DNA of 64,000 nucleotides from Hyphomicrobiales bacterium (GCA_930633495.1 CAKNFJ010000002.1:558001-622000), one strand, 5' to 3'. Numbered from the stretch's first letter, positions 44,233 to 53,616 are shown. Made by a program: numbers and translations. Notes: generated by a model not told the origin, from the sequence alone.

Positions 44233-44556
44233 ATGCTCAGTGCCGAATTCGTTTGCGACGCCACCAGTGCCATCAGCCACCTGATCGGCGATTTCGACGT
44301 GGTTCCTGATGCCATCTCATCCAGTGCTGCGATCCTCAACGAGGAGGTCGCTGCCTGGGCAGAGGCCGGCGCCGACGGCCGCGACACGATCGAAATCATG
44401 CTCGCCGCCAACAACCTCCACGAGCGCCTGAACCAGGTCTTCGGCGCCGACCTCCCGGAAGAGCTGGTCGGTGCCTTCGATCTGTCCCGAGCTCTCGCGG
44501 AGCAGACTGAAATTGCGCTTCCCGAGCTCCATGCCGGCCCCGCATTCGGCATGTGA
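44233..44556 (+). CDS. small helical protein, paralog pair copy 2, 107 aa
   Basis: AGGAG precedes the ATG at 44233 by about 9 bases. It shares layout with copy 1, including an EE-AF-LS-AL-E stretch near residues 79-92, but sequence identity is low, so the duplication is old. Unknown function. Confidence 0.6.
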   Translation: MLSAEFVCDATSAISHLIGDFDVVPDAISSSAAILNEEVAAWAEAGADGRDTIEIMLAANNLHERLNQVFGADLPEELVGAFDLSRALAEQTEIALPELHAGPAFGM

Positions 44557-44559
44557 GGT

Positions 44560-45084
44560 TCACCCTCCGCGCCACTGGGTGCGCCGGTGGCGCTTCCAGC
44601 TGCGCTCGCAATGCCGCGTCACATCATCGTAATCCGAAGGAATGGACCGCCGGGCCGCGCGTTCTCGCGCCCCGTCACCGTCCACCTTCACGCCCGCGAG
44701 ATACCGGCGCTCCTGGGTCGTCCGGACGGGGCGGTTCCACGCATAGCCGCCGCGGCGGCCGGTGAACGGCACCGGTCCGCTCCGGAAGGCAGGCATCGGC
44801 GCGTTGCTGCGCCAGAACGAATACCCGAGCGAAGGCGTCAGGCGGTCACCCAGCTCTTCGCGAATCCACCAGACGGGAATGTCGAGCCCCATCTCATCGC
44901 GAATGGCAACGCGTCCGACATCCAGCAGCGGAGAGGGTGGGCGTTCGAGGTCGAGCAGAATGGCGACAAAGCGCCGATATCCAAGGCAGGCTAAAGCCTC
45001 GACAAGATTCTCAAAGCGAGCGGACGCGCCGCTGCGATCGCGCACCTCTACGGCGACGATCTCGCTCCAGTCCGGGGTATCCAT
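44560..45084 (-). CDS. phage-associated protein of the FRSGP...RSWK-R--QW type, 174 aa
   Basis: The C-terminal third reads FRSGPVPFTG, R-RRT--ERR and finally SWKRHRRTQWR. This combination (FRSGPVP, RT-ERR, SWK--R--QW) is known to me from small proteins in phages and prophages. The N-terminal half is an alpha/beta domain. Function unknown. It converges with the paralog pair gene with 3 bases between. Confidence 0.6.
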   Translation of the reverse strand: MDTPDWSEIVAVEVRDRSGASARFENLVEALACLGYRRFVAILLDLERPPSPLLDVGRVAIRDEMGLDIPVWWIREELGDRLTPSLGYSFWRSNAPMPAFRSGPVPFTGRRGGYAWNRPVRTTQERRYLAGVKVDGDGARERAARRSIPSDYDDVTRHCERSWKRHRRTQWRGG

Positions 45085-45165
45085 GGTGTTTCTCCGTCAG
45101 GGTGGTCCCTAACGGAAGACGGTGGCCTCGCTCATAATGCTCTCCATCAAGCGCTGCCTTGTTAT

Positions 45166-45199
45166 CATCTGAAGGATTGGATTTCCAGTCCTTCAGATG
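45166..45199. repeat. 11-bp perfect inverted repeat
   Basis: CATCTGAAGGA (45166-45176) pairs with TCCTTCAGATG (45189-45199) and continues into TGG/CCA around the loop. It lies 9 bases past the stop of the minus-strand gene at 45209, but no T-run follows, so terminator function is not clear. Confidence 0.4.
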
Positions 45200-45208
45200 A
45201 GGACGTGA

Positions 45209-45841
45209 TCAAGGCGTGGTCGATCTCGCACGCATGGAATCGATCGCCGCGGGCGTTACCGCCTTCACTAGGTCGGCAGCCGTTTCCCAGATTGTCCGGC
45301 GGGATTCGTTACCGGCGGCCATCCCACAGGACGAGACACCGATAGAGCCGACGAGATCATCGCCTCCTGAGAATGGGCCGATCATGTGGACATCGACGCG
45401 AATATCCCGGCCATCCCAACGCGCGCTCTGACGCATTTGCACCCAGGTATCGGTTACCGCTGGATCTCCGATGAAGGCGCCCTCGACCCGGTCGGTGATC
45501 TCGATCCGGCCCTCATCGCAGATGAAGCCTGCCGGACCGCCCCGGGGCCCGTTTGAGACAGGCACCTCGGGATAGGACGCAGTGACGAACCAGTATCCGT
45601 CCCCGCAATGCGGGCATTCGCCTTTCAAGAGGGTCGCGTCGTATTCGGTATAGGCCGTCAGTGGCGCAGGGGGCTCTTCCACGAACGGCACGGTATCGCC
45701 GTCTGACGCTATGTACCTCGTAGCGGTCTCCAGCGGCGCCTTACCGAAGAACCCCGAGTTTGGCCCTACCTTCCAGAGCCATTGCTTGCAGCTCGGACAG
45801 GAAGCCACATACTCGGTCTCAATGCGGGTGAAGATCGTCAT
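45209..45841 (-). CDS. hypothetical protein with two CxxC zinc motifs, 210 aa
   Basis: Two zinc-ribbon-like pairs occur: CPSC at residues 15-18 and CPHC near residue 76. The rest is alpha/beta. I recognise no family. It is the last gene of the HerA-linked minus-strand group. Confidence 0.55.
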   Translation of the reverse strand: MTIFTRIETEYVASCPSCKQWLWKVGPNSGFFGKAPLETATRYIASDGDTVPFVEEPPAPLTAYTEYDATLLKGECPHCGDGYWFVTASYPEVPVSNGPRGGPAGFICDEGRIEITDRVEGAFIGDPAVTDTWVQMRQSARWDGRDIRVDVHMIGPFSGGDDLVGSIGVSSCGMAAGNESRRTIWETAADLVKAVTPAAIDSMRARSTTP

Positions 45842-45860
45842 CGTCGGGCCTCTTGCAGCT

Positions 45861-46118
45861 CTAGGGGAAGCGCCGCGGTGCGACGGCGGACGCGGGCACG
45901 AGATCTGCTGCGCGTTCTCGGCCAGTGTCGGTCAGCGCCCCGGCAGCATCGATCCAGCCGCGCTGTCGCAGTGCACGCTCCGTTTGTCCGGCTCCGCCAT
46001 ACATCGAGCGCCCGCTCAAATGCCCCCATGCGGGACGCCCCTGGTAGAGATTGATCAGGACCCTGGCCATCGCCGGCGAGCAGCGTTCAGGCTTCGGCGG
46101 ATTGTTGCTCGGCTTCAT
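45861..46118 (-). CDS. small winged-helix-like protein, 85 aa
   Basis: The ATG at 46118 overlaps the HerA-like gene stop by one base (TGATG), so they are coupled. The sequence TERALRQRGWIDAAGALTDTGR is the classic helix and wing of a winged-helix domain; the N-terminus is short. It could position the ATPase on DNA, which is inference. Confidence 0.55.
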   Translation of the reverse strand: MKPSNNPPKPERCSPAMARVLINLYQGRPAWGHLSGRSMYGGAGQTERALRQRGWIDAAGALTDTGRERAADLVPASAVAPRRFP

Positions 46119-47641
46119 CAAACTGCCCCCGCAAGCGCTCGCGCCGGACCGGCCGGATTCCCGGGCTTGGTTTCCCAGCCGAAATCGGGAAGTGCGATGA
46201 TCCTCTGCCCCTTCATGTCCTTGCGCACGGTGATGAAAGCCCCTTGTTCGAGCTGCTGAACCCGGCTGCGCGCGCGCCCGGCCGAATGGCTCCCACAAAC
46301 GCGGGCGAGATCCGCGTCCGTCGGGCAGCTTTCTCCCACCGAAGCCGCCTTCAGAAGCGACAGATAGATCGACTGCAGCTCCTCCGGAACCTCACTGGTC
46401 GCGAAGGTGATGGCGCGCTCCATGTCTGGATTCTCCGAGTCGGAGCCATCAATGCCCGCGCGAGCCACGGTCAGCAGCTTCCTGAATGCGCCGAGATCGG
46501 GCTTAGGACCGGCCACCTTCTGGATACGGCAATGCACGAGAAAATCCTGATAGAGCACGCCTTCGGCCTTAAACGACGCGTCGGCCTCACCCATGATGGT
46601 CGCGAGGATGTTGCGCAACGCGATCCCGCGCGCGGCGTTGTCGACCTCGACGGCCTCGTCGAGCGTGTTCGCATCACCGATCTCTTCGACCTGGGCCTCG
46701 CGCTCGACCGCCGCCAGGAGATCATCGGTCGATTGTGCCGGCGGCGGAGGGCGACGGGGAACGCGCGGCGCCGGCGTAGGCAGGGCTGCGAGGATTAGAT
46801 CGCGCGCCTCGTCGCCCATGGGGGCCGGCGGAGGAGTGAGCTTCGGCGTCGAACCCCGGGCATGAGTCTCGACGGAGCCAATGCGAATGGCGAGCGGCTT
46901 GCGCGAAAGCGCCGGCCCAAGGGCCACGAACTGCCCCTTCTGGAGTTCGCGGAACATCTCCGCCTGTCGGCGATCGAGACCCAGGAGATCGGCCGCCCGT
47001 GCCATGTCGATATCGAGGAAGGTACGGCCCATCAGGAAGTTCGAGGCTTCCGCGGCGACGTTCTTCGCGAGCTTCGCGAGGCGCTGGGTGGCGATCACGC
47101 CGGCTAGGCCGCGCTTTCGGCCGCGGCACATCAGGTTGGTCATGGCACCGAGCGAGATCTTGCGGGCTTCGTCTGAAACCTCGCCAGCGGCCGCCGGCGC
47201 GAACAGCTGTGCCTCGTCGACGATGACGAGCGCTGGATACCAGAGCTCGCGGGGAGCGTCGAAGAGCGCGTTGAGAAAGACCGCCGCTGCCTTCATCTGC
47301 ATGTCGACTTCGAGCTGATCGAGATTGAGCACGCATGACACCCGGTGCTCGCGGATGCGGCCCGCAATCGCTTCCAGCTCGGCCTCCGAGCGGTTGGCGT
47401 CGACGACGAAATGTCCAAATCGGTCGGAAAGCGACGTGAAATCGCCTTCGGGGTCGATGATGACCTGCTGCACATGCGGCGCGCTCTGTTCCAGCAAGCG
47501 CCGCAGCAGATGAGACTTGCCTGACCCGGAATTGCCCTGGACGAGCAGGCGGGTCGCCAGCAGTTCCTCAATATCGATCGTGGCCGGCCCTGAAGCGACG
47601 CCAGCGGCACTACTCACGCCGAGCTCGACAGCAATTGTCAT
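46118..47641 (-). CDS. HerA/FtsK-superfamily ATPase (HerA-like)
   Basis: HerA forms hexameric DNA pumps that work with nucleases in end processing or defence. The 507-residue protein shows Walker A GNSGSGKS at 36-43, Walker B ALVIVDEAQ at 137-145 and the arginine-rich CRGRKRGLAGVIATQ that follows. The C-terminal third (DADLARVCGSHSAGRARSRV and RKDMKGQRIIALPDF) forms a winged helix. No NurA nuclease is adjacent. It is divergent from the four-paralog array across 195 bases. Confidence 0.85.
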   Translation of the reverse strand: MTIAVELGVSSAAGVASGPATIDIEELLATRLLVQGNSGSGKSHLLRRLLEQSAPHVQQVIIDPEGDFTSLSDRFGHFVVDANRSEAELEAIAGRIREHRVSCVLNLDQLEVDMQMKAAAVFLNALFDAPRELWYPALVIVDEAQLFAPAAAGEVSDEARKISLGAMTNLMCRGRKRGLAGVIATQRLAKLAKNVAAEASNFLMGRTFLDIDMARAADLLGLDRRQAEMFRELQKGQFVALGPALSRKPLAIRIGSVETHARGSTPKLTPPPAPMGDEARDLILAALPTPAPRVPRRPPPPAQSTDDLLAAVEREAQVEEIGDANTLDEAVEVDNAARGIALRNILATIMGEADASFKAEGVLYQDFLVHCRIQKVAGPKPDLGAFRKLLTVARAGIDGSDSENPDMERAITFATSEVPEELQSIYLSLLKAASVGESCPTDADLARVCGSHSAGRARSRVQQLEQGAFITVRKDMKGQRIIALPDFGWETKPGNPAGPARALAGAV

Positions 47642-47836
47642 TCAAACCTCGAATTCACTACCCCACCTTGATGGAAGGGATTGCCCGCTCTGATCAAGGA
47701 CCGCACGACGGCCCATCCACCGAATCCATGTGGGAAAGAAGGATTACCGTCGCAGTGGAAAGGATCGATCGAAAAGCGCTTCGAAGGTGTCTCTTTCAAG
47801 CGCGGGCTGTAAAATGCCCGAAAGGAGTCTTTCTCG
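47642..47836. other. divergent promoter region between HerA-like gene and paralog array
   Basis: This 195-base gap separates the divergent starts. The last stretch before 47837 has a clear AGGAG. I see no strong -35/-10 pair or palindrome. Confidence 0.35.
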
Positions 47837-48976
47837 ATGGCCGTCGTTAGCGTTGCCTACCAGGTTCCGATCACCTTCATCCCACAGGGATCGAGAAAGC
47901 CACGCACCGAGATTTTCGTGCGGTCGATCGACGTCGAGGTTCCGGAGATTGGCAGCCCCGACAATCCCGAAGCGATCAACGTGGAGCTCGTGTTTCCGGA
48001 GCCGCCGCAAAGGCGCTTCTATTATATGTCTGAAGATTTGATCCAGGCTCATCGGGACGACATCCGACGTGTGGGGCACGATGGCCGACTCTGGGCTGAC
48101 TGCGCCCGTGAAGCGCACCACCACTTCGTCGAATTCTGCGATGCAAGAGTCGCAGACGGCGTAGATCTCAGGGGCGCTATCAGAGACAACTTCGCCGAGC
48201 GTTACTGGTCCAAGAAGCCCGACATCCTTCCGCCACGAGGCTTCCTTGCGCGCATGCCCGGCAATCCGCGGGAGCCCCTTGCTATCAACCTTGGGGCGCG
48301 AGCCAGAAATCCTGGTGGCGGATTGGATGAGCCGCGTGGCCCCTACCAGATCATCCAGAACCTCGATGCCGATCGACAGGCGAAGGCTCGCAGGTTCGTC
48401 GAGGCGAACATTATGGTCGCTGCGGGCAAGCTTTTCATTGCGACGCCGCCGCCTGCGTTTGTTGGGCGCCGGGCATGGCGGCACGGGATCTCAGCCACCC
48501 AACGCGAGGCAAGGCCGGGACCAGCACTGGTTCACTTTCGGGCGGACGACGAGCCATCCTTTCTCGCGAATATCATGGAGCGCTACGGCAAGGCCGAAGA
48601 CTCCTATCAGGACTGCATGTTTGCCCACCTCCAGGGCGAAATGGACCGCGGGTACCTCGATATCGATCGGGTTGACCTGGCCATCGAGGGCTTGAAGCTG
48701 GCGATGCCGCAGTTCTCAAAGGGCTTCAGCGACCTTCCTGACGACAGCATCGATCGCTGGATCGAGCTCCGGCACGCCGTCGCAACCTGGAAAGACGCGA
48801 AAGGCGACCCGGCTGCGATCGTCGCGGCGGTGGATGCTTTTCACTCCAGCATCCCCCGCGAGATCAAGAGCGTCGCCAGAAGCTCGAACATGCAGTTCGA
48901 CGCCTTCCTGAAGCTGATGAAGACCTTCGATCTTTCAAACCGTCCCGTCCTCGAAGCGTCCTCTCCGACCCTTTGA
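47837..48976 (+). CDS. array protein 1 of an unrecognised four-copy family, 379 aa
   Basis: The array family has an N-terminal beta-rich part with R-E/T-E-I---SIDVEV-EI, then a GHDGRLWADC motif (here residues 80-89), a middle FVEAN-MV--GKLF-ATPPP segment, and a C-terminal LDIDRVDLAIEGL followed by GFSDLPDD-----W-ELR-A---W. This copy lacks the tail LDLR-RV-P-DDPEL that the others end in. AGGAG precedes the ATG. No enzyme motif is recognised. The four share no similarity with the flanking genes. Confidence 0.7.
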   Translation: MAVVSVAYQVPITFIPQGSRKPRTEIFVRSIDVEVPEIGSPDNPEAINVELVFPEPPQRRFYYMSEDLIQAHRDDIRRVGHDGRLWADCAREAHHHFVEFCDARVADGVDLRGAIRDNFAERYWSKKPDILPPRGFLARMPGNPREPLAINLGARARNPGGGLDEPRGPYQIIQNLDADRQAKARRFVEANIMVAAGKLFIATPPPAFVGRRAWRHGISATQREARPGPALVHFRADDEPSFLANIMERYGKAEDSYQDCMFAHLQGEMDRGYLDIDRVDLAIEGLKLAMPQFSKGFSDLPDDSIDRWIELRHAVATWKDAKGDPAAIVAAVDAFHSSIPREIKSVARSSNMQFDAFLKLMKTFDLSNRPVLEASSPTL

Positions 48977-49007
48977 CCTCCTATCCGCTCGTTCGAGGAC
49001 CTCGACC

Positions 49008-50177
49008 GTGAAATTCAACCTTTCCACGCCGTACACCCTGGAATATCGGACCGCGAAGTCGCGGCTTTCGCGCACCGTGACGCTGGCGGACCGGTTCGAC
49101 GTGGAGATCCCGGAGATCTCGCGGTTCGACGAGGACGATGCCCTGCGCGCGCGCTTCGTTCCGTACGACCGCTACCAGAAGGAGCGCGAGCGCCATCTCA
49201 ATCGCGAGAAGAAGCATATCGCTCTCCTCAACAATGACATGCATCTGCGCGGGTTCGACGGTAGGCTCTGGGCCGATTGCGCCAGCGATAGCCGGACGCA
49301 GACACCTGACCTCCTCGCGGACGTGCTCCGGATCGGAGAGGAACGCTACTATGGCAGCGATTATCCGAACCGCATCATCCAGAACCATGTCTCCAAGAAT
49401 GGTCGGGCTCATCCCGCCGGCGGGTTCCTCCACTGGCTCGACACAAACGAGGACAACAACCGTCGCAAGCGCTTCCTGATCCTGCGAAGTGACGGCGAGG
49501 CCACCGTCGAAGGCGCGGAATACGCACGCCCCGACAACATCGCCGAGATCATCGACGACCAGCGCGACCGCGTTCGGCAGGAGGTCACCGACTACGCGCA
49601 GAAGAACTTTGTCGTTCAGGATGGCCGGCTCTTTGCCGCTACGCCGCCTCCGGTTTGGATGGTGGGCGCCGAGCCCAATTGCGTTTATCGCGGCGCCCTG
49701 CGAGCGGCGAAGCCGATGCCAGGCCGCGTGCTCTTTCGCATCGATGACAAGGCCGGGTTCGAAGGGATCATCCCCCATATTTCGGCAGCGAAGCACTACA
49801 CGCCGTTCTACGAGGATGTGGAGATATTTGCGGCCGATCGGACCTATCTGGCAATCGATCAAGTGCATTTCGCGATCGAGGGGTTGAGGGGAAAGCTCAC
49901 CCTCGCGGCCACGGGCTTTTCTGACCTTCCGGACGAGACGCTCCATCTCTGGAAAGAGTTCCGCAGGGCGATCAATGCCTGGGACCCGATCGACGCAGAT
50001 CCGGGGAAGATCCATGAGCTCGGGAAGAGCTTCATCGACGCGGTCCCGAAGACCAACAATGTCAAAACCGCGCTCGGCCCCGACTTCAAGGCCTTCTGCG
50101 CCCTCATGCCGATGCTCGATCTCAGGCCTCGGATCAAGCCGGAAGATGATCCGGAACTTGCGAACCTGACGCTCTGA
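49008..50177 (+). CDS. array protein 2 of an unrecognised four-copy family, 389 aa
   Basis: Start is a GTG at 49008 with GAGGA ahead. Conserved blocks: VEIPEI near residue 32, GFDGRLWADC at 82-91, KNFVVQDGRLFAATPPP, PGRVLFRIDD, YLAIDQVHFAIEGL and GFSDLPDETLHLW, ending LDLRPRIKPEDDPELANLTL. This is the most complete copy. The 31-base gap to the previous gene suggests one transcript. Function unknown. Confidence 0.7.
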   Translation: MKFNLSTPYTLEYRTAKSRLSRTVTLADRFDVEIPEISRFDEDDALRARFVPYDRYQKERERHLNREKKHIALLNNDMHLRGFDGRLWADCASDSRTQTPDLLADVLRIGEERYYGSDYPNRIIQNHVSKNGRAHPAGGFLHWLDTNEDNNRRKRFLILRSDGEATVEGAEYARPDNIAEIIDDQRDRVRQEVTDYAQKNFVVQDGRLFAATPPPVWMVGAEPNCVYRGALRAAKPMPGRVLFRIDDKAGFEGIIPHISAAKHYTPFYEDVEIFAADRTYLAIDQVHFAIEGLRGKLTLAATGFSDLPDETLHLWKEFRRAINAWDPIDADPGKIHELGKSFIDAVPKTNNVKTALGPDFKAFCALMPMLDLRPRIKPEDDPELANLTL

Positions 50178-50187
50178 GGCCTGACTA

Positions 50188-51381
50188 ATGAAATTCTCCG
50201 TCGCCTTCGAATACTCCGTCGTCTACTTCCCTCGCGGCGCGCGCAGGCCCCGCGAGGAGATCCTCTACGCGACCAGCGAGATCGAGATCCGGGAGCTCGA
50301 CGGGGACTTCCACTCTCCTGATGCGTTCGTCGCCAGGAACCCCACGGAGAATGCCCTGAAGGTCTACCGTGAGCGCGCCGAGCAGCAGAACCTCGTCGAC
50401 TGCCTTGGCCGGCTGAGTGGGGACATCCATCTCCGGGGCCATGATGGCGTGCTCTGGGAAGACACCTGGCGCACCGCGTCCGAACGCTTCTTCGATATTG
50501 ACGGCCCGCAGCTGCGCGAAGGCGCCGATATCCATCGCGATCCCGACTTCGCCCGCCGCCTCCGCCTTTACAGCTCTTCACGTCCGGATAGCGAGCCGCA
50601 AGCAGGCGCCATTCACTGGCGGCGCTGGGGGCCGAGGCAGGATGCACGCGCAGAATTGCTCGTCCTGCGCCAGGCCGATGAAGCCCGCATGCCGGGACGC
50701 TCGAAGGATCTGGAGCGCCCCATGAAGGAGCTGATCTCCAGCGGCCTTGATGGGGCGCGCAGAGACGTCGAGACCTACGTCCAGAGCCATTTCCTGTGGG
50801 CTCACGGAAGCCTTCATATGAAGGTCCCGCCACCGGCTCGCTCCTTCAGCCGGGAGAACGGGTGGTTCGCGATGAAGAACCACATTCGGGGATCAGATGC
50901 GCTCGCCAGTGGGGCCTATTTCCGCTTCGACGAGTACGATCAGGTGAAGCAGATGTCGGAGAAGTTCGCCGGCCGTGCTCGCCAGGTCGCTGACTACCTT
51001 GGCGGAGACATCCAGGCGACGTCCGTGGACCGGGACTACATGGCCATCGACAAGGTGGATCTGGGCATCAGAGCGTTGCGGCGCTCTCTGCATCGGCTTC
51101 ACGACGGCTTCAGCGAGCTTCCGGATCGATGCCTCGAAAAATGGATGCAGTACCGGCGCCTGGCCGATTCCTGGTCGCCCGTAGAAGGGGATCCGCGCAA
51201 GATCATTGAGGCCTTCATTGAGTTCCGGGACGCCATCCCGCGACAGGAGAAGATCGGCAGCCTCGTCTTCGACCAGCTCTCGATGCAGTGCCTCCCTTTC
51301 CTGGAACAGGCGCCGACCCTCGACTTGCGAGAGCGGGTCCGGCCCGTCGACGACATCGAGCTTGCTGCGCTCTCGCTTTAG
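50188..51381 (+). CDS. array protein 3 of an unrecognised four-copy family, 397 aa
   Basis: Starts 11 bases after copy 2. Blocks: R-REEI---SEIEIREL, GHDGVLWEDT at residues 84-93 (the Cys of copies 1 and 2 replaced), SHFLWAHGSLHMKVPPP, YFRFDEYD, YMAIDKVDLGIRAL, GFSELPDRCLEKWMQYRR, ending LDLRERVRPVDDIELAALSL. Same order as the others. Confidence 0.7.
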   Translation: MKFSVAFEYSVVYFPRGARRPREEILYATSEIEIRELDGDFHSPDAFVARNPTENALKVYRERAEQQNLVDCLGRLSGDIHLRGHDGVLWEDTWRTASERFFDIDGPQLREGADIHRDPDFARRLRLYSSSRPDSEPQAGAIHWRRWGPRQDARAELLVLRQADEARMPGRSKDLERPMKELISSGLDGARRDVETYVQSHFLWAHGSLHMKVPPPARSFSRENGWFAMKNHIRGSDALASGAYFRFDEYDQVKQMSEKFAGRARQVADYLGGDIQATSVDRDYMAIDKVDLGIRALRRSLHRLHDGFSELPDRCLEKWMQYRRLADSWSPVEGDPRKIIEAFIEFRDAIPRQEKIGSLVFDQLSMQCLPFLEQAPTLDLRERVRPVDDIELAALSL

Positions 51382-51397
51382 ACGATAAGCGGGCGGC

Positions 51398-52552
51398 ATG
51401 AAGATCCATGTCACGATCGAGTCGCCCGTCACGCATATAGCGGCTCGCGCGCGCTTTGAGCGGACCGACCTGGTAGTCGACTCCATCGAGGTCGAGATAG
51501 CGGAGATATCGGCGAGCGATGCCATCCCCGCGCTGTTTGCTGAGATCACACCCGACGGCCGCCAGCATGAAGATCGACAGGCCATCGACCTCTTCGGCAA
51601 CGACCCTCGCTTGCCGGTGATCTCGAACAGCATCGAGCTCAAGGGCTACGGCGGCACACTGTGGGTTGATGCCGCCCGCGACAGTCGAGAGCGCTACTCG
51701 GATCTCGCTGCCAACAGGCTACGCGGAAAAGACGCTCCGGAGCTCATAACCTACGTCAGCGAGGACGGAGCCTCGCTCCCACCCGGCGGTCTCCTCCACT
51801 GGCTCGATGAACACGCAGCTCATCAACTGTGGAGGAAAGAACTGATCGTCCTTTCCGTCGGCGGCCCGGCTGCGATGCCCGGCAACGCGCTGCGTGAGCC
51901 TGCGAATGTCCGCGAGATGGTCCGCGATGACCGCGAGCTGAACCGTGCGACGATGGCGCGCTACGTGCGCGACAATTTCCTGGTCATCGACGGCCGGGTT
52001 CACACCCGAACGTTGCCGCCTGGCTACTGGGTCGGGAAGGACCTCCGTGACGTGGCTGTGGGTGTTGAGAGAAAGGTCGGTCCCTTCCCCGGGCGCGTGT
52101 GGTTTCCCCTCACCGACACGGAAGGTTTCGAGGCCTTCACCGCCGATCTGCAAGGCCGCGGCCATCGCAACATCTTGGCGATGGCTCCGGTGGAGATCCA
52201 TCACGCCGAGCCAGAACTCCTGGCCCTTGACCAGGTCCACCTCGGATACGCCGCGCTGCGCTACGGTATCGCAGGCTGCGGATCGAGCTTCGGAAATCTG
52301 CCTGACGATGCCCTCCTGTGCTGGATGGAGCTGCGCAGGGAGGCCCGGCGCTGGTCAGCGGTCGATGGGCATGCCCAGCCGCTCTACGACCTTTTGGAGA
52401 AGCTTGAAGGGCTCATCCCACGGGATGCGAAAGAGGCGAGCGAGGTCTTCGGCATCCACGCCCACGCGTTGATGGCGCAATCCAAGGCCCTAGACCTCAG
52501 GGAGCGCGTTGCCCCCGGAGACGATCCCGAGCTCGCCGGACTGCAGATCTAG
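51398..52552 (+). CDS. array protein 4 of an unrecognised four-copy family, 384 aa
   Basis: Blocks: VVDSIEVEIAEI, GYGGTLWVDAARDSRERY, DNFLVIDGRVHTRTLPPGYW, PGRVWFPLTDTEGFE, LLALDQVHLGYAAL, FGNLPDDALLCWMELRREAR, ending LDLRERVAPGDDPELAGLQI. Gap to copy 3 is 16 bases. Its stop overlaps the convergent gene at 52549. The conserved W-E/D near residue 90 and the ending are the strongest family marks. Confidence 0.7.
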   Translation: MKIHVTIESPVTHIAARARFERTDLVVDSIEVEIAEISASDAIPALFAEITPDGRQHEDRQAIDLFGNDPRLPVISNSIELKGYGGTLWVDAARDSRERYSDLAANRLRGKDAPELITYVSEDGASLPPGGLLHWLDEHAAHQLWRKELIVLSVGGPAAMPGNALREPANVREMVRDDRELNRATMARYVRDNFLVIDGRVHTRTLPPGYWVGKDLRDVAVGVERKVGPFPGRVWFPLTDTEGFEAFTADLQGRGHRNILAMAPVEIHHAEPELLALDQVHLGYAALRYGIAGCGSSFGNLPDDALLCWMELRREARRWSAVDGHAQPLYDLLEKLEGLIPRDAKEASEVFGIHAHALMAQSKALDLRERVAPGDDPELAGLQI

Positions 52553-53616
52553 CGAATGCCCGAAGGCTTCGCCCCGACAGCCCGAATGAGCTGGTTTACG
52601 CTCTCCATAGCGGTGTCCGTGATCAACGGCGTCAGCGGGGGGCGCGTCGCTGGAGCCCGGCTATTGCCCATGGCCTGCGCCATGCCAGGGCTCATCATCA
52701 GGTCGATCATCTCTTCCCGGGCACGGTTCATCTGATCGTATAGACCGGAGCCCGTACGGCAGTTGATTGCGAACTCGGCGTGGTGGGGAAACAGGCACCC
52801 GATCCCGGCAATCTCAAGCAACCGGCCGTGCTGATCCTCAAATTCCTTGAGCCGCTCGAAGAGCGCTCGTTGGCCGGCATCCATCGCTTCGGTCGGGAGC
52901 AGCGCGTCCACCTTGAAGACCCAGGTCGTGCCCTCCGCATCGAGAGAGAAGGGACAGTCCAGCACCGGATGCTCGATCTCGCCGCTCGGAGTGATTTCCC
53001 GCGCCGTCGACTTGCAGCAAGCTGCTCCGTCCTGGCCACCGTAATCGTTGCGAACCTCTCCGAAGACCAACCCGTCGCGCAGCGCGGTGGCCAGCCGACG
53101 CTCTGGGAAGTGAGAGGCCGGCAAAAGCATAAACCCCATGAGCCCCATGACGCGGTTTGCTGCCGACCATGAGCCGGGCGCGGCCGAATTGATCGCTCGC
53201 CGCTTGTGAAGCAGCCGTTCAGCGATCGGGATGTCACCAATCATGGGCGAGGAGGCATGCATCGCGATATGACGGTCGCGATGGAAAATATGTGAGGCGA
53301 ACTTGACGATCGCGACGTTGGCGTCCGGGAAGGCTGAAATCGACCCGAGCTCAAGAGATTCCCGGAAATTCCTTGGCGAGTGCGGGCGCGGCGACCGCGA
53401 TCGAAGCGCGTAGAGCAGCGTGGGATTCTCCGAGAGAGATGTCTGAAGTTCGTCGAGCTTTCGACGGAGCCGAAAGCCTTCGATCGGCTGCCCGGCTCGC
53501 AAGATCGCGTCCGCGGCGGCGGCGAGCTCGGCGTCACAAACCCGCATGACGTCGGGTACCCCGACGATGCCCGCGACGGGCACCTTGCCGTTGTCGTCAC
53601 TCCGACGGCCGATCAC
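52549..53616 (-). CDS. hypothetical protein, 355 aa
   Basis: A soluble protein with many Met and Ala residues. There is an ACCK-like Cys pair near residue 203 and an IGCLFPHHAEFAINC segment near residue 275 that might bind metal. I recognise no family. It converges on the paralog array with overlapping stops. Confidence 0.55.
   Translation of the reverse strand: MIGRRSDDNGKVPVAGIVGVPDVMRVCDAELAAAADAILRAGQPIEGFRLRRKLDELQTSLSENPTLLYALRSRSPRPHSPRNFRESLELGSISAFPDANVAIVKFASHIFHRDRHIAMHASSPMIGDIPIAERLLHKRRAINSAAPGSWSAANRVMGLMGFMLLPASHFPERRLATALRDGLVFGEVRNDYGGQDGAACCKSTAREITPSGEIEHPVLDCPFSLDAEGTTWVFKVDALLPTEAMDAGQRALFERLKEFEDQHGRLLEIAGIGCLFPHHAEFAINCRTGSGLYDQMNRAREEMIDLMMSPGMAQAMGNSRAPATRPPLTPLITDTAMESVNQLIRAVGAKPSGIR

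Noticed and set aside
48981..50833. Long minus-strand frames opposite the four-paralog array
   Set aside because: Block conservation among the four plus-strand proteins proves the coding strand.
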